Assembly: GCA_023460955.1 (NCBI GenBank)
Contig: JAEWOH010000043.1
Location: 144,635-208,634 of the forward strand
From: Bacillota bacterium
GTDB lineage: Bacteria; Bacillota; Clostridia; Acetivibrionales; DSM-1351
DNA: 64,000 nucleotides
Direction: 5' to 3'
Shown: piece by piece, positions 44,065 to 53,509 of the stretch
Layout: the number at the start of each line of letters is the position of its first letter
Position numbering within the stretch: the stretch's first letter is position 1
Made by a program: the position numbers and the translations under genes
Notes under the pieces: model-generated
What the model was told of the DNA's origin: nothing
Seen by the model: the letters and a program-made list of their open reading frames with translations, nothing else
Databases searched by the model: none

Positions 44065-45507
44065 ATGAAATTTTTTGATTCAATTCACAATTTTTACACT
44101 TATTTTGTGAAACTTTATAAAAAGGCCGTGATATATTTGTACTCAAAAAAAGATTTAATACGTCTTTTCTTTCCTGCTTTCATCGAACAGTTTCTCTCAA
44201 CAGCCATAGGCGTAGTCAATACCATGATGGTTAGCGGGCTGGGAGCTTTTGCAGTGTCTGCTGTCGGAATAGTCGATTCAATAAATTTTGTAGCTATGAA
44301 TTTGTTTCTTTCTGTTGCAACAGGAGCTACGGTTGCTATTGCACAGCATTTGGGTGCTGGTAGGGCAGATAAAGCATCTAATACAGCAGCCCAATCAATT
44401 ACTTCTGTATTTATACTTTCTGCTCTGACGGGTTTAGGTCTTTTTGTTTTCGGACAACAAATAATAGGCTTTATGTTTGGGAACGCTGAACCGATTGTAA
44501 AAACCGCTGCCTGGACATATTTGATTTGCTCGGCAATATCCTATCCGCTTCTGGGTTTATTCAACATCTTTACCGGAATACTCAGAGCTAACAACAATTT
44601 TATTGCCTCAATGGTCGCTATTGTTTGTTCAAATCTCGTAAATCTTTGTGTTGGAGCTATTTGTATTTTTGGCCTTGATATGGGAGTTTTAGGCGCAGGA
44701 CTGGGTCTGGTTTCAGCCAGACTTGCCGGTGCAGTAATATTACTTTTTCCATTGTACAGAAGCCCTAAAATACATATAAGGAGAGCATCTTACAGGCCTT
44801 CCTTTAAAGTAATGAAACCTGTTTTATATATCGGAGTTCCGGCCGGGTTGGACAGTCTGGTTTTTAATGGGGGTAAGTTAATTGTTCAGGCAATTGTTGC
44901 ATCTCTCGGAACGGCTTCACTTGCTGCAAACAGTATTGCAGGCTCACTTAATTCCATCATTAATATACCCGGGAGTGCAGTTTCAATTGTAGCTGTAAGT
45001 ATAATAGGCTACTACGCAGGTGCCGGAGATAAGCAGCAACTTAAAAGAATGATAAATAAGCTCACTTTATATGCTATGCTTCTCTTGGGAGCAGTTTCAC
45101 TGATATTTATGCCATTTGCGTCTCATTTCCTTAGGCTTTATTCGCCAACAGATGATGTTTTAACAATGGCACTGCATATTACTTATCTGACGTTGGTCTG
45201 TATACCGATATTCTGGCCTGCTGCCTTTATTATACCTGCATGCCTTAGAAGTACCGGAGATGTTGTTTATGTGACTACAGTCTCTATATTAAGCATGTGG
45301 CTAATAAGAGTTCTGGGAGGATATCTACTTGTAAGATATACCGGCTTGGGCTTAATGGGTGTATGGATAGCCTGGTGTTTTGACTGGGTAACAAGAGGGG
45401 TGCCCTTCTATGCCAGAGTCCTCAGCCGGAAATATGAGAGGCATTTACCGGCTGGCAGGGATAAAGCTGCTGTTACCTCCAAAGACGAAGCAGTTGTAAC
45501 GAGTTAA
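44065..45507 (+). CDS. MATE-family efflux transporter
   Basis: 480 residues with about 12 predicted helices in two halves (IGVVNTMMVSGLGAFAVSAVG ... in the first, GLDSLVFNGGKLIVQAIVASLG in the second; shortened here), typical of the NorM/DinF superfamily. The N-terminal about 30 residues are unusual and the ATG has no clear ribosome site, so the start may lie at GTG 44128. The Ala/Thr-rich tail is hydrophilic. Na+ or H+ driven export of cationic compounds is the family function; no context clue to substrate. Confidence 0.88.
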   Translation: MKFFDSIHNFYTYFVKLYKKAVIYLYSKKDLIRLFFPAFIEQFLSTAIGVVNTMMVSGLGAFAVSAVGIVDSINFVAMNLFLSVATGATVAIAQHLGAGRADKASNTAAQSITSVFILSALTGLGLFVFGQQIIGFMFGNAEPIVKTAAWTYLICSAISYPLLGLFNIFTGILRANNNFIASMVAIVCSNLVNLCVGAICIFGLDMGVLGAGLGLVSARLAGAVILLFPLYRSPKIHIRRASYRPSFKVMKPVLYIGVPAGLDSLVFNGGKLIVQAIVASLGTASLAANSIAGSLNSIINIPGSAVSIVAVSIIGYYAGAGDKQQLKRMINKLTLYAMLLLGAVSLIFMPFASHFLRLYSPTDDVLTMALHITYLTLVCIPIFWPAAFIIPACLRSTGDVVYVTTVSILSMWLIRVLGGYLLVRYTGLGLMGVWIAWCFDWVTRGVPFYARVLSRKYERHLPAGRDKAAVTSKDEAVVTS

Positions 45508-45605
45508 AACATAAGTATTATGGAAAATAAGACAGGTTGCCCATTCTATTATAAGTTCAGATTAAATGGCTCAATTGAATTATGAAGCTTTTCAAAATTA
45601 AATGA

Positions 45606-45634
45606 TTGATATATTTTATACTATGTGGTATACT
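45606..45634 (+). promoter_or_regulatory. SigA-type promoter of rpsB
   Basis: TTGATA (45606-45611), 17-bp spacer, TATACT (45629-45634). Confidence 0.7.
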
Positions 45635-45639
45635 AGCAA

Positions 45640-45790
45640 ACGAAAAAATACACACGCACTCTCAAATCAGTCGCAGAATATTGGAATTAAAAGGCTTTGG
45701 TCAAAGTGATTGACTTTGTTAAAGTGTCAGTGATAAATTCACTGATTACAGGTGTGCGGAGGTATTAACTTTAACGGAGGTGTTTTTAAT
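45640..45790 (+). promoter_or_regulatory. rpsB leader, candidate S2 autoregulatory RNA
   Basis: The roughly 150-nt leader has two stem-loops: CAAAGT/ACTTTG with loop GATTG, and TCAGTGA/TCACTGA with a 5-nt loop, before the TAACGGAGGTG ribosome site. Autoregulation through a leader is usual for r-protein operons; this motif has not been matched to a known family. Confidence 0.4.
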
Positions 45791-46537
45791 ATGGCAGTTA
45801 TTTCAATGAAACAACTTTTGGAGGCCGGCGTTCACTTCGGTCACCAGACTAGAAGATGGAACCCAAAGATGGCAGAGTACATCTTCACAGAACGTAATGG
45901 TATTTATATCATCGACCTTCAGAAAACAGTTAAGAAGGTAGACGATGCATACTTCTTCATAAGAGAAGTGGCTATGAATGGACAGGACGTACTTTTTGTA
46001 GGAACTAAGAAGCAGGCTCAGGATTCTATTAAAGAAGAAGCTGACAGAAGCGGACAGTTCTTTGTAAACAACAGATGGTTGGGCGGTATGCTCACAAACT
46101 TCAAAACTATTCGTAAGAGAATAGACAGATTGAACCAGTTAAATACTATGGAAGCAGATGGTACTTTTGAAGTTCTTCCAAAGAAAGAAGTTATCAAGCT
46201 TAAGAAGGAAATGGAAGACCTCGAAAAGAACCTCGGCGGTATCAAGAGCATGAAGAAGCTTCCTGGTGCAATGTTTGTTGTTGACCCACGTAAGGAAAGA
46301 AATGCGATCCTTGAAGCTAAAAAATTAGGTATTCCTGTAGTAGCTATAGTTGATACTAACTGTGATCCTGATGAAGTAGATTTTGTTATTCCTGGTAATG
46401 ACGATGCTATCAGAGCTGTTAAGCTTATTGCTGCAAAGATAGCTGATGCTATTATCGAAGGTCGTCAAGGCGAGCAGCTTTCACCTGAAGCTGTAGAATC
46501 TGCACAAGCTGATGAAACAGTAGAAGTGGCTGAATAG
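45791..46537 (+). CDS. rpsB: 30S ribosomal protein S2
   Basis: 248 residues: MAVISMKQLLEAGVHFGHQT, RWNPKMAEYIFTERNGIYII, NNRWLGGMLTNFKTI and the C-terminal DDAIRAVKLIAAKIADAI. ATG 45791 follows TAACGGAGGTG; the longer frame from 45752 is leader. Binds the 30S platform near the mRNA exit. Normal length for Firmicutes, with a short acidic tail. Confidence 0.98.
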   Translation: MAVISMKQLLEAGVHFGHQTRRWNPKMAEYIFTERNGIYIIDLQKTVKKVDDAYFFIREVAMNGQDVLFVGTKKQAQDSIKEEADRSGQFFVNNRWLGGMLTNFKTIRKRIDRLNQLNTMEADGTFEVLPKKEVIKLKKEMEDLEKNLGGIKSMKKLPGAMFVVDPRKERNAILEAKKLGIPVVAIVDTNCDPDEVDFVIPGNDDAIRAVKLIAAKIADAIIEGRQGEQLSPEAVESAQADETVEVAE

Positions 46538-46556
46538 TTGAGTTAGAAATGATACA

Positions 46557-46593
46557 TTACTAGATTGTGATTTTCTTTTTCACAATCTAGTAA
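46557..46593 (+). terminator. Hairpin between rpsB and tsf
   Basis: 14-bp perfect stem TTACTAGATTGTGA/TCACAATCTAGTAA. No strong T run follows, so it may attenuate rather than stop transcription into tsf. Confidence 0.6.
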
Positions 46594-46744
46594 TTAGCAT
46601 ATAAAAAACTAAATATTTCTACCATTAAAGGTAAGTATATTATTCTATTACTAAAAAAATTAATGGCACGGGCTGCAAACTGGCTTTTATCTCATTTTAA
46701 AGATGATATAAATACTTTGCCCATGTCGGAAATGGAGATAAACA

Positions 46745-47392
46745 ATGATTACTGCGGAAATGGTAAGACTGCTCCGTGAAAGAACCGGAGCGGGTATGAT
46801 GGACTGCAAAAAGGCTCTCACAGAAACTAATGGTGACGAGGAAAAGGCAGTTGAGTATTTAAGAGAAAAAGGTATTGCTAAAGCTGCAAGCAAGGCAGGA
46901 AGAATTGCTGCTGAAGGCTTAGTTGAATCTTATATTCATGGTGGCGGAAGAATCGGTGTTCTCGTTGAAGTAAACATTGAAACTGACTTCGCAGCAAAAA
47001 ACGAAGAATTCAAGCAGTTGGTAAAGGATATTGCAATGCAGATTGCTGCCAGCAAGCCTGAATATGTAAGAAGAGAAGAAGTTCCATCTGCTCACATTGA
47101 GAGCGAAAAAGAAATATTGAGAGCTCAGGCTAGAAACGAAGGAAAACCTGAAAAAATCATTGAGAAAATGGTTGAAGGCAGAATCGATAAATTCTATGCT
47201 GAAAAGTGCTTAATGGAGCAGGCTTTCATTAAGGATCCTGATAAAACTGTTGATCAGTTAATAAAGGAAAAAATAGCTCACATCGGTGAAAATATTTCAG
47301 TTAGAAGATTTGTAAGGTATGAAAGAGGCGAAGGTATAGCTAAGAAAGAAGAAAACTTCGCTGATGAAGTAATGAAACAAATAGGTGGCTAA
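46745..47392 (+). CDS. tsf: Elongation factor Ts
   Basis: 215 residues; EF-Tu exchange motif RTGAGMMDCKKALTETNGD at the N-terminus, UBA-like region, and dimerisation core (VEVNIETDFAAKNEEFK). About 70 residues shorter than E. coli EF-Ts, normal for clostridia. Regenerates EF-Tu-GTP. Confidence 0.98.
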   Translation: MITAEMVRLLRERTGAGMMDCKKALTETNGDEEKAVEYLREKGIAKAASKAGRIAAEGLVESYIHGGGRIGVLVEVNIETDFAAKNEEFKQLVKDIAMQIAASKPEYVRREEVPSAHIESEKEILRAQARNEGKPEKIIEKMVEGRIDKFYAEKCLMEQAFIKDPDKTVDQLIKEKIAHIGENISVRRFVRYERGEGIAKKEENFADEVMKQIGG

Positions 47393-47398
47393 CATAAT

Positions 47399-47453
47399 TA
47401 AGGGGGCTGTTGCAGAACATTTTAATATAATTTGTTTTGTGACAGCCCCCTTA
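47399..47453 (+). terminator. Terminator after tsf
   Basis: TAAGGGGGCTGT/ACAGCCCCCTTA perfect 12-bp stem, 31-nt loop. Confidence 0.75.
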
Positions 47454-47501
47454 TTAGGGCTTTTTTAGCGAAATAAATAAATTATTTTACGGAGGAAGGT
47501 C

Positions 47502-48209
47502 ATGTCAGAACTAAAGTATAAGAGAATAATGCTTAAAATCAGTGGGGAAGCTTTATCAGGTGAAAGGGGAAATGGAATTGATACTGATACCGTTAACGAA
47601 ATATGTGATAGAATCCTTACCATTCACAAGCTTGGAGTTGAAGTAGCTATTGTTGTGGGAGGAGGCAACTTCTGGAGAGGCAGAAGCGGCAAAGGAATGG
47701 ACAGGACTACCGCTGACCATATGGGTATGCTGGCTACAGTTATTAATTCACTTGGACTGCAAGATGCTCTTGAATCCCGAGGTATACAGGTAAGAGTCCA
47801 GACTGCCATAGAAATGAGACAAATCGCTGAACCTTATGTAAGGAGAAAAGCGGTCAGGCATCTGGAAAAAAAGAGAATTGTAATATTTGCCTGCGGTATG
47901 GGAAATCCATATTTTTCAACAGATACAGCTGCCGCTCTGAGAGCTGCCGAAATAGATGCAGAAGCAATTCTTATGGCTAAAAATGTGGACGGTATATATG
48001 ATTCTGATCCGACAAAAAATCCGAATGCTGTTAAGTACGACAGAATAAGTTATCAGGAAATTCTGAATAAAGGCTTGTGCGCCATTGACCTGACTGCAGC
48101 ATCCTTCTGCAAGGACAACGGAATTCCTACCCTGGTATTTGGACTTAATGATCCCGACAATATCATAAGAGCAGTAAAAGGTGAAGAGATTGGTACTACA
48201 ATATATTGA
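47502..48209 (+). CDS. pyrH: UMP kinase
   Basis: 235 residues of the amino-acid-kinase fold: MLKISGEALSGERGNG, VVGGGNFWRGRSGKGMDRTT, DHMGMLATVINSLGLQDAL and FACGMGNPYFSTDTAAALRA. Converts UMP to UDP as a hexamer. GGAGGA upstream of ATG. Confidence 0.97.
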   Translation: MSELKYKRIMLKISGEALSGERGNGIDTDTVNEICDRILTIHKLGVEVAIVVGGGNFWRGRSGKGMDRTTADHMGMLATVINSLGLQDALESRGIQVRVQTAIEMRQIAEPYVRRKAVRHLEKKRIVIFACGMGNPYFSTDTAAALRAAEIDAEAILMAKNVDGIYDSDPTKNPNAVKYDRISYQEILNKGLCAIDLTAASFCKDNGIPTLVFGLNDPDNIIRAVKGEEIGTTIY

Positions 48210-48300
48210 AATCCCGAGTAATTAATTGTATTATATATATTGGCATAATAATGATATTGTTCTAAAATTATTGTGCAACGAATATATTAGGAGGAGTTTT

Positions 48301-48858
48301 ATGGACAAAGAGCTTTATAAACCTATTGAAGAGAAGATGAAAAAAACCATACATGTATTTAAGGACAATCTTGCAGGCATAAGGGCAGGAAGAGCAAATC
48401 CTCAGATACTTGATAAAATTACCATTGATTATTACGGTGCACCTACACCGATTCAACAGGTTGCCACTGTATCTGTACCTGAGGCTAGGGTAATTTTGAT
48501 ACAACCTTGGGAATCCAAGCTCCTTAAAGATATCGAAAAAGAAATTCAGAAATCCGATATAGGAATTAATCCGAATAATGACGGAAAAGTAATTCGTCTT
48601 GTTTTCCCTGCTCTTACAGAAGAAAGACGTAGAGATCTGACTAAAACCGTTAAAAAAGAGGGCGAAGAAGCCAAGGTGGCAATTAGATCCATTAGAAGAG
48701 ACTCAATCGAACAAATGAAAGCAAAAAAGAAAAACAGTGAAATCACTGAGGACGATTTAAAGGATGCTGAAAAGGATATCCAGAATCTTACTGATAAGTT
48801 TATTGCTGAAATTGATAATATAGTTGAGGCTAAAGATAAGGAAATAATGGAAGTATGA
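48301..48858 (+). CDS. frr: Ribosome recycling factor
   Basis: 185 residues: MKKTIHVFKDNLAGIRAGRA, NPQILDKITIDYYG, LTEERRRDLTKTVKKEGEEA and RRDSIEQMK. ATG 48301 after TAGGAGGAG; the in-frame upstream extension is not supported. Its stop overlaps the start of the next small gene (ATGA). Confidence 0.97.
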   Translation: MDKELYKPIEEKMKKTIHVFKDNLAGIRAGRANPQILDKITIDYYGAPTPIQQVATVSVPEARVILIQPWESKLLKDIEKEIQKSDIGINPNNDGKVIRLVFPALTEERRRDLTKTVKKEGEEAKVAIRSIRRDSIEQMKAKKKNSEITEDDLKDAEKDIQNLTDKFIAEIDNIVEAKDKEIMEV

Positions 48859-49046
48859 ACCAATTAATTGGTTTTACTCTGGGGGATGCAATTATAAAGG
48901 CTGAGAGTGAAGGCTTTATAATTGATAAAATATCAATTACTGCACCTCCTAAAATACAAGTATCTGAATATGATAATACTTTCAGGGTGCTGAGAGTAAT
49001 AGCCCACGGAAGTAAAATAAATATTTTAGTATGCAAACCCCTCTAA
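48855..49046 (+). CDS. Small conserved-looking protein between frr and uppS
   Basis: 63 residues (MNQLIGFTLGDAIIKAESEG ... VLRVIAHGSKINILVCKPL) with an ATGA overlap with frr, meaning translational coupling. The pattern suggests a small beta-alpha fold; no named family recognised. Its terminal codons form the 5' arm of the following terminator. Confidence 0.75.
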   Translation: MNQLIGFTLGDAIIKAESEGFIIDKISITAPPKIQVSEYDNTFRVLRVIAHGSKINILVCKPL

Positions 49047-49060
49047 AAGAGGGGTTATTT
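49036..49060 (+). terminator. Terminator after the small gene
   Basis: AACCCCTCT/AGAGGGGTT with a tight loop, then ATTTT. Confidence 0.8.
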
Positions 49061-49178
49061 TAAAAGTCAGGAAATCTGCAGAAGCTTGAAAAATAAAAAC
49101 TCTTTAAATAGGTATATGCAGATTCCAACTAGGTTTTGTGCTGCAAAACTTGGCTACATATGCAGGCAGGAGGTCTGG

Positions 49179-49946
49179 ATGAGTCTTTGGAATAGGTTTA
49201 CGAGGCTGTTTAAGCAGCCCCAAAAAATTAATAAGCATTTTACATCAGTTCCAAGGCACATAGCAATTATTCCTGATGGAAACGGCCGTTGGGCAAAAAA
49301 GAGGGGATTGCCCAGAAGTATAGGTCACAGGGAAGGATCTATGGCGCTAAAGAAAGTGGTTATATATTGCTCACAAGTTGGTATTAAATACTTAACGGTT
49401 TACGCTTTTTCGACAGAAAACTGGAAGCGGCCCAAAAGTGAAGTTGAAGCACTTATGAGTCTGCTTGTTGAGTTTTTAAGAAATGCCGAAAAGGAACTTG
49501 ACGGCAGTAATGTTCGAATAAAGGTAATCGGTGACGTTAATGGTCTGCCTGACGAACTCCAGAAGGAAATTATCAGGGTTGAAAAGCTGACAAGTGTAAA
49601 CAACGGCTTAAATTTGAATATTTGTCTGAACTATGGTTCCAGACTTGAACTGCTTAATGCTGTGAAAGAAATTGCACTGAAGGTTAAATCTGGCAAATTG
49701 AAAGCTGATGATATAGATGAAACTCAGTTTGATAGCTGTCTGTATACGTCAGGCATCCCCGAACCCGATCTGCTGATTAGAACCAGCGGCGAACAACGAA
49801 TAAGCAATTTTTTGTTGTGGCAGTGTGCTTATACTGAATTCTGGTTTACTGACGAATTATGGCCAGACGTGAACGGAAGTCATATTGCTGAAGCTATAGA
49901 GGCATTTCAGAGTAGAAGCAGAAGGTTCGGAGGCTTGGAACAATAG
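49179..49946 (+). CDS. uppS: Undecaprenyl diphosphate synthase
   Basis: 255 residues. cis-prenyltransferase motifs: HIAIIPDGNGRWAKKRGLPR (catalytic Asp), GHREG, YAFSTENWKRP, and PEPDLLIRTSGEQRISNFLL. ATG 49179 with GCAGGAGGT upstream; the upstream extension from 49086 is unlikely. Makes the C55 lipid carrier for the cell wall from units made by the MEP genes dxr and ispG further along the operon. Confidence 0.97.
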   Translation: MSLWNRFTRLFKQPQKINKHFTSVPRHIAIIPDGNGRWAKKRGLPRSIGHREGSMALKKVVIYCSQVGIKYLTVYAFSTENWKRPKSEVEALMSLLVEFLRNAEKELDGSNVRIKVIGDVNGLPDELQKEIIRVEKLTSVNNGLNLNICLNYGSRLELLNAVKEIALKVKSGKLKADDIDETQFDSCLYTSGIPEPDLLIRTSGEQRISNFLLWQCAYTEFWFTDELWPDVNGSHIAEAIEAFQSRSRRFGGLEQ

Positions 49947-50028
49947 AGCATAAAGATAATGAGGAACATATAATTGACATAAATAGCCTATAATTAACTT
50001 ATATCGCTATTGGAAACGTGGAGGAGTA

Positions 50029-50853
50029 ATGTTAAAAACAAGAGTTATCAGTGCTTTGGTAGGGCTGGTTCTGCTTATAGGTGTTTTATATTTGGGATCT
50101 GTTGTATTGGGCGTTGCTGTAACCTTAATCGCGGCAATCGGATTATATGAGTTTTATAATTCTGCAGAAAAAATTAAGAATATCAAGCCTATTAAAATAG
50201 TAGGGTATTTGTCTATAATTCCTCTTTTACTACTTGGTCTTGAACAAACCGGCTGGTATGAGCTAAATCTAAGTACTATAACAGGCCTGTCGTCCATAAT
50301 AATAATATTTTTAAGCATGGCTTTTATTGTTTTCGGTCATAAAAAATATAACATTATTGATGTATGTGTAACAGCTTTTGGTATTGCCTATGTGCCTTTT
50401 CTTATGAGTTTCCTTATTATGATAAGAAATTTGGAATATGGTATGATCCTGATATGGCTTATTTTTATTGGTGCGTGGGGAACTGATACCCTTGCTTACA
50501 CCTTCGGAAGACTGTTCGGAAAAAGAAAAATTGTACCTGAGATTAGCCCTAAGAAGACAATAGCCGGGGCGGTAGGTGGTGTTTTCGGATGCGTATTCCT
50601 TATGATACTATTTGGAATTATAACCAGAAATTATTTTGGTCTTGAGATAGCTTTCCCTGCACTCATACTACTTGGTGTATTCTGCGGAGCTATTTCACAG
50701 CTTGGTGACTGGACTGCTTCTGCTATTAAACGATATGCAAATGTAAAGGATTATGGCAGCATAATGCCAGGTCACGGTGGAGTATTAGACAGGTTTGACA
50801 GTATATTGTTTGTTGCTCCCGTGGTTTACTATGTTCTGGTACTCTTTATTTAG
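50029..50853 (+). CDS. cdsA: Phosphatidate cytidylyltransferase
   Basis: 274 residues, about eight predicted helices and the family signature SAIKRYANVKDYGSIMPGHG followed by GVLDRFDS. Converts phosphatidate and CTP to CDP-diacylglycerol in the membrane. Confidence 0.96.
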   Translation: MLKTRVISALVGLVLLIGVLYLGSVVLGVAVTLIAAIGLYEFYNSAEKIKNIKPIKIVGYLSIIPLLLLGLEQTGWYELNLSTITGLSSIIIIFLSMAFIVFGHKKYNIIDVCVTAFGIAYVPFLMSFLIMIRNLEYGMILIWLIFIGAWGTDTLAYTFGRLFGKRKIVPEISPKKTIAGAVGGVFGCVFLMILFGIITRNYFGLEIAFPALILLGVFCGAISQLGDWTASAIKRYANVKDYGSIMPGHGGVLDRFDSILFVAPVVYYVLVLFI

Positions 50854-50966
50854 TCAACTGATTTGTATTCAACTAATATTTTTGAATTAAAGTGATTGAC
50901 ATGGAAAACCCACTCAGCAGGTTTTTGATACTATTTATGTGCCTCCGCGCACAGATGGGGACTAAT

Positions 50967-52112
50967 ATGGCTAAGATTATATCAATTATAGGATCAACAG
51001 GTTCTATAGGCGTGCAGACATTGGATGCAGCCAGAAATCTTGGAATAAAGATTGCAGCTATGTCTGCAAATTCAAATATTGATCTATTGGAAAAGCAGGT
51101 CCGGGAGTTCAGACCGGGGTTGATATCTGTGGGAAGCAGGGAACTTGCGGCTCAATTAAAGGACAGACTTGCTGACCAAAATACAACTGTGCTTTTTGGA
51201 TTGGACGGCATGCTTCGTGTGGCAGAAACCGAAGAAGCAGATACTGTAGTGACCTCGGTTGTGGGTACTGCCGGTCTTATTCCGACCATGCATGCAATAA
51301 AGCACAAGAAGAACATCGCACTCGCAAACAAGGAGACCCTCGTAACAGCCGGCTATTTGGTGATGGAAGAGGCCAGAAGGCAGGGGGTAACAATTTACCC
51401 TGTTGACAGTGAGCACTCAGCTATATATCAGTGTCTGATGGGAAATAATGAAAAGCAGATTGAAAAAATAATTATAACAGCTTCAGGCGGACCCTTCAGA
51501 GGCAAAAAAGCCAATGAGCTTCAAAGTATAACCCCTGCTCAGGCCTTAAAGCATCCAAACTGGAGCATGGGCAACAAAATAACCATTGATTCTGCAACAA
51601 TGATGAACAAGGGGCTAGAAGTAATAGAGGCAAAATGGCTGTTTGGCATGGAACTGGATAAAATTCAGGTTTTAGTTCACCCTCAAAGTATTATCCACTC
51701 TATGGTTGAATTTGTTGACGGTTCGGTAATGGCTCAGCTGGGATCACCCGATATGAGAATACCCATTCAATTGGCTCTCACATATCCGGACAGACGATCA
51801 AATAATTTTTCAAAGCTTGACTTGCTGAAAAGCTCACAGCTTACCTTTGAGGAACCTGATATCAAAAACTTCAGATGTTTGCAGCTGGCTTATGATGCGT
51901 TAACCACCGGAGGAACAATGCCTGCAGCAATGAATGCTGCAAATGAAATAGCAGTAGCAGCTTTTTTGAATAAAAAAATAGCCTTTACTGCCATACCTGA
52001 AATAATAGAAAAGATTATGCTAAAACACGGGGTGAATAATTGTCCATGCCTTGATGATATAATAGAAGTGGACAGCTGGGCAAGAAAACAGGCAGAGAAG
52101 GAAGTAGGATAA
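50967..52112 (+). CDS. dxr: 1-deoxy-D-xylulose 5-phosphate reductoisomerase
   Basis: 381 residues: NADPH motif SIIGSTGSIGVQTLD, ALANKETLVTAG, VDSEHSAIYQCL, ASGGPFRG and ATMMNKGLEVIEA. ATG 50967 matches the family N-terminus; the longer frame from 50892 adds a non-homologous leader. MEP isoprenoid pathway. Confidence 0.97.
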   Translation: MAKIISIIGSTGSIGVQTLDAARNLGIKIAAMSANSNIDLLEKQVREFRPGLISVGSRELAAQLKDRLADQNTTVLFGLDGMLRVAETEEADTVVTSVVGTAGLIPTMHAIKHKKNIALANKETLVTAGYLVMEEARRQGVTIYPVDSEHSAIYQCLMGNNEKQIEKIIITASGGPFRGKKANELQSITPAQALKHPNWSMGNKITIDSATMMNKGLEVIEAKWLFGMELDKIQVLVHPQSIIHSMVEFVDGSVMAQLGSPDMRIPIQLALTYPDRRSNNFSKLDLLKSSQLTFEEPDIKNFRCLQLAYDALTTGGTMPAAMNAANEIAVAAFLNKKIAFTAIPEIIEKIMLKHGVNNCPCLDDIIEVDSWARKQAEKEVG

Positions 52113-52189
52113 TATAGCCGGGTATTCTCTGAGAGAGGGTAATATTATCAATTTAACGCTTGTTGATAAAAGACAAAATGGAGGAAATT

Positions 52190-53482
52190 ATGGGAATTGT
52201 ATTGGCAATATTAGCTCTAAGCTTTTTAATAATTGTTCATGAACTTGGTCACTTTATGGTTGCAAAGGCTTTCAAGGTTAAGGTAAATGAGTTTTCACTA
52301 TTTATGGGACCAAAATTGTTTTCTTTTACAAAAGGTGAAACTGTATATTCTTTAAGACTTATACCACTCGGAGGCTATGTTAAAATGGAGGGCGAGGAAG
52401 AATCTTCAGAGGATGACAGAGCCTATAACAAAAAGCCCATTGGCGTAAGAGCCGCAATTATTGCCGCCGGACCTTTAATGAACATTTTGACTGCTCTTGT
52501 ATTCGCTTTTATAATTCATTTAAACACAGGATTTTTTACAACTCAGATTAAAGCCCTTGAGCCCGGTTCCCCGGCAGAGCAGGCCGGACTTCAGGTCGGT
52601 GATAGATTGCAGAAATATAATGGGAAGACAATATTTGATATTAATGATATTGCCATTTTTTCATATCCGCTCAAGGATGAAAGTATTACTCTTCAGTTCA
52701 ATAGAAACGGAGAATCAAAAACCATTGAGGTTACACCTAAAAGAGAAAGCTATATGCTGGGTTTCTCACCACTGGAGGCTGAACTCGAAGGTAAGAATTC
52801 GAATGTAGTTGAAGCTGTTTCGGATAAGTCACCTGCCGCCGAAGCCGGACTTAAAAAGGGAGACAGGATAGTAAAACTGGGCGGCGAAACTGTTAGTACA
52901 AGAAAAGATATCCGTGAAATTCTTCAACAAAACAAAGACAAAAAAGTAAGTATATTAGTAGAGCGTGATGGCAGCCTTCAGGAATTAACACCTGTAGTGC
53001 CATTAAAAACAAAAAATTCTGAATTCAGTGCAATTGGAATTAATAATTTCGAGCATGTAAAAGGCGGAATAGGAAATACCCTAAAGCAGGCTATAAACTA
53101 TAATATATTCATATCTAGATCAATATACTATTCACTTGGTTGGTTAATTACAGGGACTGTACCCGCCAGTGAACTTATGGGACCTGTAGGTATAACTACT
53201 ACCATCAGCAATGAAGTTGCGGCAAGCCAGTCCGCAATGGAAACAGTAATTAGGCTTCTGACAATTACAACTATGATAAGCATAAATTTGGGTTTGGTAA
53301 ATCTAATACCCTTCCCGGCCCTTGACGGAAGCAAATTGGTACTGCTTTTGGTTGAAGGCATCAGAAAGAAACCTCTTAACCCGGAAAAGGAAGCATTGAT
53401 TACCATGATTGGTATGGTTATTCTTATTATGCTTATGATATATGCTACGTTTAATGATATATTAAGGCTGGGCAAAGGTTAG
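52190..53482 (+). CDS. rseP: RIP metalloprotease (site-2 protease)
   Basis: 430 residues. Zinc motif HELGH in TM1 (FLIIVHELGHFMVAK), second motif LIPFPALDGSKL near the C-terminus (Asp ligand), and two PDZ-like segments (about 115-190, starting ITTQIKALEPGSPAEQAGL; and about 205-285, starting VVEAVSDKSPAAEAGLKKG). Two PDZ domains are more like E. coli RseP than the single-PDZ Bacillus RasP. Cleaves anti-sigma factors and remnant signal peptides in the membrane. ATG 52190 after TGGAGG. Confidence 0.95.
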   Translation: MGIVLAILALSFLIIVHELGHFMVAKAFKVKVNEFSLFMGPKLFSFTKGETVYSLRLIPLGGYVKMEGEEESSEDDRAYNKKPIGVRAAIIAAGPLMNILTALVFAFIIHLNTGFFTTQIKALEPGSPAEQAGLQVGDRLQKYNGKTIFDINDIAIFSYPLKDESITLQFNRNGESKTIEVTPKRESYMLGFSPLEAELEGKNSNVVEAVSDKSPAAEAGLKKGDRIVKLGGETVSTRKDIREILQQNKDKKVSILVERDGSLQELTPVVPLKTKNSEFSAIGINNFEHVKGGIGNTLKQAINYNIFISRSIYYSLGWLITGTVPASELMGPVGITTTISNEVAASQSAMETVIRLLTITTMISINLGLVNLIPFPALDGSKLVLLLVEGIRKKPLNPEKEALITMIGMVILIMLMIYATFNDILRLGKG

Positions 53483-53509
53483 GCTTTAAGCAAAAGGAAG
53501 GATTTCGCA

